NCBI GenBank assembly: GCA_040902845.1 | Contig: JBBDWM010000027.1 | Span: 1 to 19,160 of the forward strand | Direction: 5' to 3' | DNA: 19,160 nucleotides | From: JALYNX01 sp040902845 | Lineage (GTDB): Bacteria; Actinomycetota; Acidimicrobiia; Spongiisociales; ZC4RG35 | Shown: positions 6,665 through 13,369 of the stretch, in pieces | Numbering within the stretch: the first letter of the stretch is position 1 | Layout of the letters: each line of letters begins with the position of its first letter | The notes under the pieces: model-generated | The model's database searches: none | The model's input: only the letters and a program-made list of their open reading frames with translations | Told to the model about the DNA's origin: nothing | Program-made: the position numbers and the translations under genes

Positions 6665-6823
6665 GAGCTCGCTGCTCTGATTGCCGGCCGACTTCGCCCT
6701 TCGGCAACCCTCAGACTCGCGCCGGGATCTCAGGCCGCGCGATCACCCCTCAGGCCGAACAGACGCCGGTCGGCCGGAGCTACCGCCGTTCAACGTCTTG
6801 CGTATTGCGTATTGCGTGTTGCG
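6665..6823. repeat. nuoK-nuoL spacer: header, structured repeat, 7-nt array
   Basis: 175 bases separate the nuoK stop from the nuoL start. A header AGAGCTCGCTGCTCT (6664-6678) can form a 5-bp hairpin. It is followed by copy A of the roughly 110-bp structured repeat (about 6678-6787, listed separately). Five 7-nt units complete it: TTCAACG, TCTTGCG, TATTGCG, TATTGCG, TGTTGCG (6789-6823). No open frame of coding character is present. Confidence 0.82.
6678..6787. repeat. Structured dispersed repeat, copy A
   Basis: The ends pair as CCGGCCGAC (6684-6692) with GTCGGCCGG (6769-6777). Inside them TTCGCCC (6693-6699) pairs 6 of 7 with GGCCGAA (6753-6759). That leaves CAGACGCCG (6760-6768) unpaired on the 3' side. 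The 76 bases between the outer arms match copy B (after nuoN) without gaps; the conserved parts are the two ends, ACCCTCA and AACAGACGCCGG. The orientation is the same in both copies. Confidence 0.72.
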
Positions 6824-6852
6824 AGAAGGAGGTCACTCCGTGACCTCCTTCT
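6824..6852 (+). promoter_or_regulatory. Start-codon hairpin of nuoL
   Basis: Perfect 12-bp inverted repeat: arms 6824-6835 (AGAAGGAGGTCA) and 6841-6852 (TGACCTCCTTCT), with 5-nt loop CTCCG. Three more pairs (6821-6823 with 6854-6856) follow after a one-base bulge. The G of the GTG start is the last loop base. The full GGAGG ribosome site (6828-6832) is paired with codons 2-4. This is the strongest of the five hairpins. Confidence 0.82.
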
Positions 6853-8816
6853 TCGCTGACACCGCCGGGATCATCCTGATCCTTCCGTTTGTCGCCTTCC
6901 TCCTGATCATGGCGTTCGGCAAGAGGATGAAATGGCAAGGCGCCGAGATCGCCATCGGGGCCTTGGCCATCAACACTGTCTGGGCCACGGTCCTCTTCGT
7001 GCAGAACATGACCGAGGGTGTTCTCGCCAAGACCACCTTCGAGATCGCCCGGATCGGGAGCGATCTGGTCTTCGAACTCGGATGGGTGGTCGACGGCCTC
7101 TCCATCATGATGTTCTTCCTGGTCAGTGTCGTCGGCCTGCTGGTCTTCATATATGCAGTCGGTTACATGCACGGTGACGTCAGGGTTCCCTGGTTCTTCG
7201 CAGCCTTCTCACTGTTCGCCGGGTCGATGCTCGTCTTGGTGGGCGCTCCGAACCTGATCCAGCTCATCATCGGGTGGGAGGGCGTTGGTCTCGCCTCATA
7301 CCTGCTGATCGGGTTCTATTGGGAGGACCTGGACAACGTGAGGGCGGGCAACAAGGCGTTTCTCACCAATAAGGTGGGCGATGTCGGCCTGATCCTGGGT
7401 GCGATCATCGTCGCTCTCGCGGTTGGCAGCTTCGACTTCGAGGCGATCAATGTGGCTGCCGTCGAGCACCTCGAGGCGCTCTCCTCTGTTGCGGTAGTCG
7501 GAGGTCTGCTCCTTTTCCTCGGGGCCATGGGCAAGAGTGCCCAATTCCCCCTCCATATCTGGTTGCCGGACGCCATGGCCGGCCCTACACCAGTCTCGGC
7601 CTTGATGCACGCGGCGACCATGGTCACCGCCGGCATCTATCTGATGGCCCGCACCTTTCCCCTGTTCCAGAATCTGGCCGAAGATGCCCGACCCTGGATG
7701 GTTGCGATCGGTGCCATCACCCTCTTCGCAATGGGCTTACTGGCCCTCGTTGCCGACGACATCAAGAAGGTGCTCGCCTACTCAACAGTGTCACAGCTCG
7801 GTTACATGATGACGGCGGTCGCGGCAGGCGGTTACACCGCGGGACTGTTCCACCTCTTTACTCACGCCTTCTTCAAGGCTCTGCTCTTCCTAGGCGCCGG
7901 GTCGGTGATTCATGCCGTGCATTCCAACAACATGAGCGACATGGGCGGGCTCCGTAAGCAGATGCCGATCACCTACTGGACCTTCCTCATCGGATCGTTG
8001 TCCCTCGCCGGGATAATCCCGCTCGCAGGGTTCTGGTCCAAGGACGAGATCCTGGCGACTCTCGGCCATGAGGGCTACACCGCGGTGATGTGGATCGCAA
8101 TCGCAGGGGCCTTTGTCACCGCCTTCTACATGACCAGGGCAGTGGCCCTCACCTTCCACGGGAGCTACAAGGGCCACGGCCACGCTCACGAGTCACCACG
8201 GGTCATGACGGTGCCCCTGGTCTTGTTGGCTATCCCCTCGGCGATCGCGGGTATTTTCAGCATCCCCGGTGTGTCCCTCCCCGGGATTGGCAACTTCAGT
8301 GAATGGCTTGCGGTGCGTGAAGTGGCGATGGGTGACCATCACGGTGAGGCCATCCAGTGGGCGCTGGCCGCAAGCGGGATCATCGCCGCCCTGGCCGGCA
8401 TTGCCCTGGGGTGGATGATCTTCGGTAGGGACCGGGAGACCCAGCACGCCCGGGACAGTTTTGGGGTTCCGGTTCTCTATCCCCTGCTTCGCAACAAGTA
8501 CTACATGGACGATCTGGCGAACGGTGTGGTGGGAGCGACCATGGGCCCGGTTGCCCGTTTCGTGAACTGGACCAACACCTACATCATCGACGCGTTGGTC
8601 AATTCGGTGGGCCTCCTCACCAAAGGCCTTGGCTCGTTCGTTTACGGGGTTCTCGACCAGCGGGGGGTCGACGGGGTGGTGCATGGCCTGTCGGCGGCTG
8701 CGGACGGTGCCGGGTCTGCATTGCGGAAAATGCAAACGGGCCGCGTTCAGCAATACGCGGCATCCTTTGTGGGCGGGGTCCTGGCCCTGATCATCGTGTT
8801 CGTGTTCGTGACATAG
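6840..8816 (+). CDS. nuoL: NADH-quinone oxidoreductase subunit L (ND5)
   Basis: 658 residues from GTG 6840, chosen because GGAGG lies seven bases upstream and residue 1 begins a normal NuoL N-terminus; the open frame continues upstream only through repeat sequence. NuoL is the distal antiporter-like proton channel. E147 (LIIGWEGVGLASYLLIGFYW) and K232 (GAMGKSAQFPLHIWLPDAM) are the conserved pair of the Mrp-type fold. The long C-terminal lateral helix region follows YPLLRNKYYMDDL (about residue 555). The gene is followed after 15 bases by nuoM with no repeat spacer, so L and M form one block. Confidence 0.95.
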   Translation: MTSFFADTAGIILILPFVAFLLIMAFGKRMKWQGAEIAIGALAINTVWATVLFVQNMTEGVLAKTTFEIARIGSDLVFELGWVVDGLSIMMFFLVSVVGLLVFIYAVGYMHGDVRVPWFFAAFSLFAGSMLVLVGAPNLIQLIIGWEGVGLASYLLIGFYWEDLDNVRAGNKAFLTNKVGDVGLILGAIIVALAVGSFDFEAINVAAVEHLEALSSVAVVGGLLLFLGAMGKSAQFPLHIWLPDAMAGPTPVSALMHAATMVTAGIYLMARTFPLFQNLAEDARPWMVAIGAITLFAMGLLALVADDIKKVLAYSTVSQLGYMMTAVAAGGYTAGLFHLFTHAFFKALLFLGAGSVIHAVHSNNMSDMGGLRKQMPITYWTFLIGSLSLAGIIPLAGFWSKDEILATLGHEGYTAVMWIAIAGAFVTAFYMTRAVALTFHGSYKGHGHAHESPRVMTVPLVLLAIPSAIAGIFSIPGVSLPGIGNFSEWLAVREVAMGDHHGEAIQWALAASGIIAALAGIALGWMIFGRDRETQHARDSFGVPVLYPLLRNKYYMDDLANGVVGATMGPVARFVNWTNTYIIDALVNSVGLLTKGLGSFVYGVLDQRGVDGVVHGLSAAADGAGSALRKMQTGRVQQYAASFVGGVLALIIVFVFVT

Positions 8817-8831
8817 GAGAGGCTGAGAAGA

Positions 8832-10445
8832 ATGGAACTGTTCGAAACCTGGGGACTCACCCTCATCGTGTTCCTCCCTCTTGCAGGAGCCCTTCTCCTC
8901 GGGCTCCTGCCGAAGGAAAACGAGCTCGCTCTGAAGACGGTGGCTCTCCTCGCTTCTCTTGGCGCCTTTGTGCTGTCACTGGCCCTCATCAGTCAGTTCG
9001 ACTTCTCCGCCGGCACCTACAACAGCTACCAGTTCGAGGTCGACGAAACCTGGATCGGCGCCATCAACGCCCAGTACCACCTGGGGGTGGACGGCATCAG
9101 CCTGCCGCTCCTCGTCCTCTCCACCTTTGTCATGGTGCTGGCTGTGATCTACAGCTGGAACCATTGGGAGGAGCCGAAGAACCCCAAGGCCTTCCTGATC
9201 CTGATGATGATCCTGGCAACGGGCATGAACGGCACCTTTGTGGCGCTCGATCTGGTCTTGTTCTTCATCTTCTTCGAGGTGGTCCTGCTCCCGATGTACT
9301 TCATGATCGGGATCTGGGGTGATCGCACCCTGAGGAAGATCCCCGGTTTCGGCCGCGAGGTCGAGACCCGTCTCTATGCCTCGATCAAGTTCTTCCTGTT
9401 CACGTTGTTCGGCTCGGCCTTCATGCTGCTGGGCTTCCTGGCCCTCTACTTCAAGTCGGGTGAACTCGGTGAACGCACCTTCGACATCGTGGAACTGACC
9501 AAGCTCGGCGGTTTGGGGGCCTTCACCGGGAACTTCGCCTTCCTGGTGTTCGGGGCGATGTTCCTCGGCTTCGCGGTGAAGGTGCCGATGTGGCCGTTCC
9601 ACACCTGGCTCCCCGACGCCCACACCGCGGCGCCGACTGTGGGCTCGGTGCTCCTGGCCGCCATCCTCCTGAAGCTCGGCTCCTATGGGTTCATCCGGAT
9701 CTCGCTCCCGATCCTCCCCGAGGAGGCGGCCAATTGGGCCCCGGCCATCGCCATCTTGGCGGTGATCGGGATCATCTATGGGTCGCTGGCCTGTCTTGCC
9801 CAGACCGACATGAAGAGGCTCATCGCCTTCTCGTCCGTCGGGCACATGGGTTTCGTGATGCTCGGGATCGCGACCATGACTGACATCGGGATCAACGCGG
9901 CCATCATCGGAATGGTGGCCCACGGTCTGATCACGGGTCTTCTCTTCTTTCTCGCCGGCTCGATGAGCCACCGCTATCACACCAGGGAGATGTCCCGCCT
10001 CGGTGGCAACATCAAGCTGATGCCGGTGATGGGTGGGATCCTCGCCTTCACCGCGATGGCCTCTCTCGGTCTCCCCGGGCTGGCCGGGTTCTGGGGTGAG
10101 TTCATGTCGCTGGTGGGCTCCTACAACCCGTTGGATGGCTTGTCGCTCGGGGTGTTCCGCACTGCGATGGTGCTCGGGGCGATCGGGACCGTACTCACCG
10201 CCGGGTACATGCTCTGGATGCTGCAACAGGTGAACCTTGGCGAGCCGAGCGCAGAGTGGGAGAGCAAGGAGTTCCACGATGTCGATCGGTTCGAGCTCGC
10301 GGCGTGGGTCCCGTTGATCATCCTGATCGTGGTCATTGGCTTCTATCCCAAGGTGATCTTCGACGCCACCACCGACACCGTGACGTCGTTGGTGAACACC
10401 GTTTTCAACGCGGAGGCCGTGGCTTCGCTGGGCTCAGGCGGTTGA
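8832..10445 (+). CDS. nuoM: NADH-quinone oxidoreductase subunit M (ND4)
   Basis: 537 residues, about 14 membrane helices. NuoM is the middle antiporter-like subunit. E149 in FFIFFEVVLLPMYFMIGIWG and K250 in GFAVKVPMWPFHTWLPDAH are the key charged residues, and TAAPTVGSVLLAAILLKLG continues the conserved block. ATG 8832 has GGAGAGG nine bases upstream (8816-8822). No inverted repeat surrounds this start, unlike the genes that follow repeat spacers. The family match is unambiguous. Confidence 0.95.
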   Translation: MELFETWGLTLIVFLPLAGALLLGLLPKENELALKTVALLASLGAFVLSLALISQFDFSAGTYNSYQFEVDETWIGAINAQYHLGVDGISLPLLVLSTFVMVLAVIYSWNHWEEPKNPKAFLILMMILATGMNGTFVALDLVLFFIFFEVVLLPMYFMIGIWGDRTLRKIPGFGREVETRLYASIKFFLFTLFGSAFMLLGFLALYFKSGELGERTFDIVELTKLGGLGAFTGNFAFLVFGAMFLGFAVKVPMWPFHTWLPDAHTAAPTVGSVLLAAILLKLGSYGFIRISLPILPEEAANWAPAIAILAVIGIIYGSLACLAQTDMKRLIAFSSVGHMGFVMLGIATMTDIGINAAIIGMVAHGLITGLLFFLAGSMSHRYHTREMSRLGGNIKLMPVMGGILAFTAMASLGLPGLAGFWGEFMSLVGSYNPLDGLSLGVFRTAMVLGAIGTVLTAGYMLWMLQQVNLGEPSAEWESKEFHDVDRFELAAWVPLIILIVVIGFYPKVIFDATTDTVTSLVNTVFNAEAVASLGSGG

Positions 10446-10530
10446 GAGTGGCTCGCTTCGCTCGCCGTTCTCCGTTTTCCGTTCTCCGTTTTCCGTACGG
10501 ATTACGGAGTACGGATTACGGAATTCGGAA
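10446..10530. repeat. nuoM-nuoN spacer: header plus 4+4 facing 7-nt repeats
   Basis: The header GGCTCGCTTCGCTCGCCG (10450-10467) comes four bases after the stop. Left units are TTCTCCG, TTTTCCG, TTCTCCG, TTTTCCG (10468-10495). Right units are TACGGAT, TACGGAG, TACGGAT, TACGGAA (10496-10523), then TTCGGAA. The alternation in the left arm (C/T at position 3) is roughly mirrored by the alternation of the right units. Confidence 0.85.
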
Positions 10531-10549
10531 GGTCATTCCATGACCTTCC
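10527..10549 (+). promoter_or_regulatory. Start-codon hairpin of nuoN
   Basis: Perfect 9-bp inverted repeat GGAAGGTCA (10527-10535) and TGACCTTCC (10541-10549) with loop TTCCA. The A of ATG 10540 is the last loop base, as for nuoH. The ribosome-binding GGAAGG (10527-10532) is fully paired with codons 2-4. The loop is the reverse complement of the nuoH loop TGGAA. Confidence 0.8.
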
Positions 10550-12021
10550 AGATTGACTACCTGGCCTTTGCTCCTGAATTTGTCGTTATCGGGACCTTGC
10601 TGGCGGTATTCGCACTCGATCTGATCTTGCCCCGACCCCAGAAGTACTGGACGGCGACCGTCGCGGTGGCAGGTACCGCCCTCGCCGCCGTTCCCCTGGT
10701 GATCCTTGCCGTCGAGGGCGAGACCAGGTCGATGTTCGACGGCTCTTACGTGGTTGACGAGTTCGCCCTGGTCCTCAAAGGCCTGTTTGTGGTGGCGGTC
10801 TATCTGGTGTTCCTGATGTCGCACCATTACATCGAGTCCGACCGCTACTACCAGGGCGAGTACTACTTCCTTCTGCTCTCCTCGGTCCTTGGTTCGATGG
10901 TGATGGCGTCGGCCCGGGACCTGATCATCCTCTTTGTCGCTCTCGAGTTGACCACCGGTCCGCTGTACCTGCTGGCCGGGTGGCGAAAGGGAGACGTCAA
11001 GTCCAACGAGGCGTCGATGAAGTATTTCATCCTCGGCGTTCTCTCCACCGCCTTCCTGCTCTACGGGATGTCGTTCCTCTACGGCCTCACCGGTGAGGTC
11101 ACCTTCTCCGGTATCGCCGAGGCCACCGCGGGGATGGCCGACGAGCCGGCCCTGATCCTGGCCATCCTGTTTGTCATCGTCGGTTTCGGTTTCAAGATCG
11201 CCGCGGTCCCATTCCATTTCTGGGCGCCCGACACCTACGAGGGGGCGCCCACCCCGGTGACCGCATATCTGTCGGTCAACTCGAAGGCGGCCGGGTTCGT
11301 GGCGATGCTGCTCGTGATGTACCTGGCCCTGCCATCGGTGTCCGAAATATGGGCCCCTGCGCTGTGGGTGCTGGCCGCCCTGTCCATGACGGTCGGCAAT
11401 CTGTCCGCCCTCCGTCAGTCCAACATCGTCCGACTGCTCGCCTACTCGTCGGTGGCCCAGGCGGGATTCATGCTGGTCCCGTTCGCATCGGCTGCCGTGG
11501 TGGGGGCGGATCTGGAGGAGGCGTTCTCGGCAACCGTCATCTATCTGACCATCTATGCGGTGATGAACCTCGGCGCCTTTGCCGTTGTGATCGCCGGCGC
11601 CCACAAGACCCGGTCTGGCGAACTTCGTGCCTGGAGCGGTCTGGGTCAGGCCGACACCCGGCTGGCGGTACTGGTGGCGGTCTTCTTCTTCAGCCTGGCG
11701 GGCATCCCCCCACTTGCCGGCTGGTTCGCCAAGTTTGCCATGTTCCGCTCGGTGATGATCGCTGGAGGGACTGCCACGGTGGTCCTGGCCGTCATCGCAG
11801 CCGTCAACGCAGTCATCGCCATCTATTACTACGCCCGGGTGGTCAAGACGGTCTGGGTCGACGACCCGATCGGAGAGTTCGCGGACGATGCCTCGGCCGC
11901 CCCGGCCGGATCGCTACGTCTCGCTCTGGGCCTGTCGCTCGTCTTCACCGTGCTGGTGGGCTTCTTCCCGGCGATCGCCACTTTCGTTGGGGATGCTTCG
12001 AGAGTGCTCGCAGCGGGTTGA
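10540..12021 (+). CDS. nuoN: NADH-quinone oxidoreductase subunit N (ND2)
   Basis: 493 residues, about 14 membrane helices, the proximal antiporter-like subunit. E136 (VALELTTGPLYLLAGWRKGD) and K219 (GFGFKIAAVPFHFWAPDTYE) are the conserved pair, followed by GAPTPVTAYL. C-terminal helix ends at about residue 485. It is the last gene of the operon. The stop is followed at once by copy B of the structured repeat. The start is ATG 10540 with GGAAGG eight bases upstream, inside a hairpin. Confidence 0.95.
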   Translation: MTFQIDYLAFAPEFVVIGTLLAVFALDLILPRPQKYWTATVAVAGTALAAVPLVILAVEGETRSMFDGSYVVDEFALVLKGLFVVAVYLVFLMSHHYIESDRYYQGEYYFLLLSSVLGSMVMASARDLIILFVALELTTGPLYLLAGWRKGDVKSNEASMKYFILGVLSTAFLLYGMSFLYGLTGEVTFSGIAEATAGMADEPALILAILFVIVGFGFKIAAVPFHFWAPDTYEGAPTPVTAYLSVNSKAAGFVAMLLVMYLALPSVSEIWAPALWVLAALSMTVGNLSALRQSNIVRLLAYSSVAQAGFMLVPFASAAVVGADLEEAFSATVIYLTIYAVMNLGAFAVVIAGAHKTRSGELRAWSGLGQADTRLAVLVAVFFFSLAGIPPLAGWFAKFAMFRSVMIAGGTATVVLAVIAAVNAVIAIYYYARVVKTVWVDDPIGEFADDASAAPAGSLRLALGLSLVFTVLVGFFPAIATFVGDASRVLAAG

Positions 12022-12028
12022 GGCGGAT

Positions 12029-12139
12029 TTATTGCGGGCCGACTTTGCCCTCGACCCACCCTCATTGATCGACGGGTTGGCCGTTCCGTGCCATCGCGGT
12101 CTCGGGCAAACAGACGCCGGTCGGCCCGGGCTTCCGCCA
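12029..12139. repeat. Structured dispersed repeat, copy B (operon 3' end)
   Basis: The outer arms are CGGGCCGAC (12035-12043) and GTCGGCCCG (12120-12128), again separated by 76 bases. The inner arms are TTTGCCC (12044-12050) and GGGCAAA (12104-12110), a perfect 7-bp pair. CAGACGCCG (12111-12119) is again left unpaired. Compared with copy A, outer-stem and inner-stem changes are compensated. It lies in the 167-base gap between nuoN and the converging GNAT gene, so it may also serve as the 3' end structure of the nuo mRNA. I see no T-run after it. Confidence 0.72.
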
Positions 12140-12188
12140 CGTCCTCATTCGTCGATCTAGGAGCCAAAACTCGCCGTCTCGATCTCAT

Positions 12189-12776
12189 TCATCTGGTCCC
12201 GCGCACCTCTCCGCTCCGCCGCAACGCTTTGTATTCGCGGTCGAGGAGGGACCACAGTGAGTGATCGATCCAGTTGCCCCGGATCAACAACTCCTCGCGC
12301 AGGACCCCCTCTCTGGTGAATCCCAGCTTGTTGGCCACTTTGTCGGACTGATCGTTGCCAACGGCAATGCGCAGTGTCACCTTGTGATATCCCAGCGACC
12401 CGAACGTTTCGGCAAGGAGGCACTCCACCGCTTCCGTGCAGATCCCCTTCGAGTTCTCATCGGTGCGCACCCAATACCCGAACTCGGCGATCTTGCCGAG
12501 CTTGGACACGGTCCACAGCGAGACGTTGCCGAGATGACGGTCGGGCTTCTCTTTAGAGCGGATCGAGTAATCCCAAGCCCGATCTTCCTTCCACGCCTGC
12601 ATGGATTCCCGGATGAACGCCGTGGTGTCCCCGTACTCGTAGTCCGTCCGCGCCCAGGGGAGCCACTGGTTCAACTCGGGCAGCGACGAGCGAATGGCGT
12701 CGTCGAGAGTGGCCTGGTCGCGTCTTGTGAAACGCTGGATGATCAGGCGCTCGGTTTCGAACAGGGGCCGGGGCAC
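12189..12776 (-). CDS. GNAT N-acetyltransferase, RimJ/RimL type
   Basis: 195 residues on the minus strand from GTG 12776. The N-terminus (LFETERLIIQRFTRRDQ) and the block HLGNVSLWTVSKLGKIAEFGYWV split in the middle of the fold are typical of RimJ/RimL-like acetyltransferases. The acetyl-CoA loop is at about residues 107-115 (ENSKGICTEA), followed by an LGYHKVTLR strand and ANKLGFTREGVLRE, the usual end motif. Such enzymes acetylate ribosomal protein or peptide N-termini, or small amines; the substrate is not readable. No Shine-Dalgarno precedes the GTG, but a TAACCT box lies six bases upstream, so the mRNA may be leaderless. It converges on nuoN. Confidence 0.85.
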   Translation of the reverse strand: MPRPLFETERLIIQRFTRRDQATLDDAIRSSLPELNQWLPWARTDYEYGDTTAFIRESMQAWKEDRAWDYSIRSKEKPDRHLGNVSLWTVSKLGKIAEFGYWVRTDENSKGICTEAVECLLAETFGSLGYHKVTLRIAVGNDQSDKVANKLGFTREGVLREELLIRGNWIDHSLWSLLDREYKALRRSGEVRGTR

Positions 12777-12781
12777 CGGAT

Positions 12782-12805
12782 CAGGTTATCGGCGCCCTTA
12801 ACCTG
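12782..12805. promoter_or_regulatory. Palindromic divergent promoter with two TAACCT boxes
   Basis: CAGGTTA (12782-12788) and TAACCTG (12799-12805) form a 7-bp inverted repeat around 10 bases. On the plus strand TAACCT ends nine bases before the Nudix ATG. On the minus strand TAACCT ends six bases before the GNAT GTG. Both match the actinobacterial -10 pattern TANNNT. Neither gene has a ribosome site, so both transcripts could begin at or close to their start codons. Confidence 0.55.
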
Positions 12806-12813
12806 GCAACTGA

Positions 12814-13341
12814 ATGTGGGACAGACTTCATCTGAATGAGGATCCACCGGAGCTCGGCGATGGCCCGGTGGCTGCGGTGCTGGCGGCCCTATACGAGGAC
12901 GACGATGACCGGGTGAGGATCGTCCTCACTAAGCGCCCCGACACGATGCCCACCCACGCCGGTCATATCTCGTTGCCCGGCGGCAGGGCCCATCCTGCCG
13001 ACCAGGGTCCGGTCGAGACCGCATTACGCGAGGCTCACGAGGAGGTAGGGATCGATCCATCAGCCGTTGAAGTGCTTGGGTTTCTACCTGCTATCGACAC
13101 TGTGGAGTTCAAGCCATGGGTGGTCCCGGTCGTCGGCCGGCTGAAGTCCCCGGTGCACCTGATCCCCAGCGAGCGTGAGGTGGTCAGGATCTACACCCCA
13201 CCCCTCGAGGAGCTCGCCGACGAGAATCGCTGGTGGAGCGTCCCGTGGAACGGGCACCAGGTCTGGTACTACGACCTCGGTGGAGACACTCTGTGGGGAG
13301 CCACCGCGAGGATGGTCCGTTCCCTGGTAGGGCTTCTCTAG
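12814..13341 (+). CDS. Nudix hydrolase, CoA pyrophosphatase (NudL-like)
   Basis: 175 residues from ATG 12814. The Nudix helix is seen as ALREAHEEVGI, with R72, E73, E76, E77 and G79 as the metal-binding core. Upstream, LTKRPDTMPTHAGHISLPGG is the signature of the NudL/YeaB subfamily, which cleaves coenzyme A and its derivatives to phosphopantetheine and 3',5'-ADP. The C-terminal half (FLPAIDTVEFKPWVVPVVG) is also typical of that group. Subfamily assignment rests on this signature; the substrate is inferred. No ribosome site is visible, and a TAACCT box suggests leaderless expression. Confidence 0.87.
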   Translation: MWDRLHLNEDPPELGDGPVAAVLAALYEDDDDRVRIVLTKRPDTMPTHAGHISLPGGRAHPADQGPVETALREAHEEVGIDPSAVEVLGFLPAIDTVEFKPWVVPVVGRLKSPVHLIPSEREVVRIYTPPLEELADENRWWSVPWNGHQVWYYDLGGDTLWGATARMVRSLVGLL

Positions 13342-13369
13342 ACACCCCGGTTCAAGTTTTGGCACTGTC

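Noticed and set aside
6340..6840. Insertion sequence or transposase in the nuo spacers
   Set aside because: No transposase frame, IS-type ends or target-site duplication is visible; the spacers hold only short repeats.
8976..10277. 433-codon minus-strand open frame opposite nuoM
   Set aside because: Its product is rich in His, Glu, Arg and Gly with no hydrophobic core. This is the usual antisense shadow of a high-GC membrane protein gene with G/C at third positions.
10516..11604. 362-codon minus-strand open frame opposite nuoN
   Set aside because: It has the same low-complexity charged composition, and no ribosome site or family motif; nuoN on the other strand is unambiguous.
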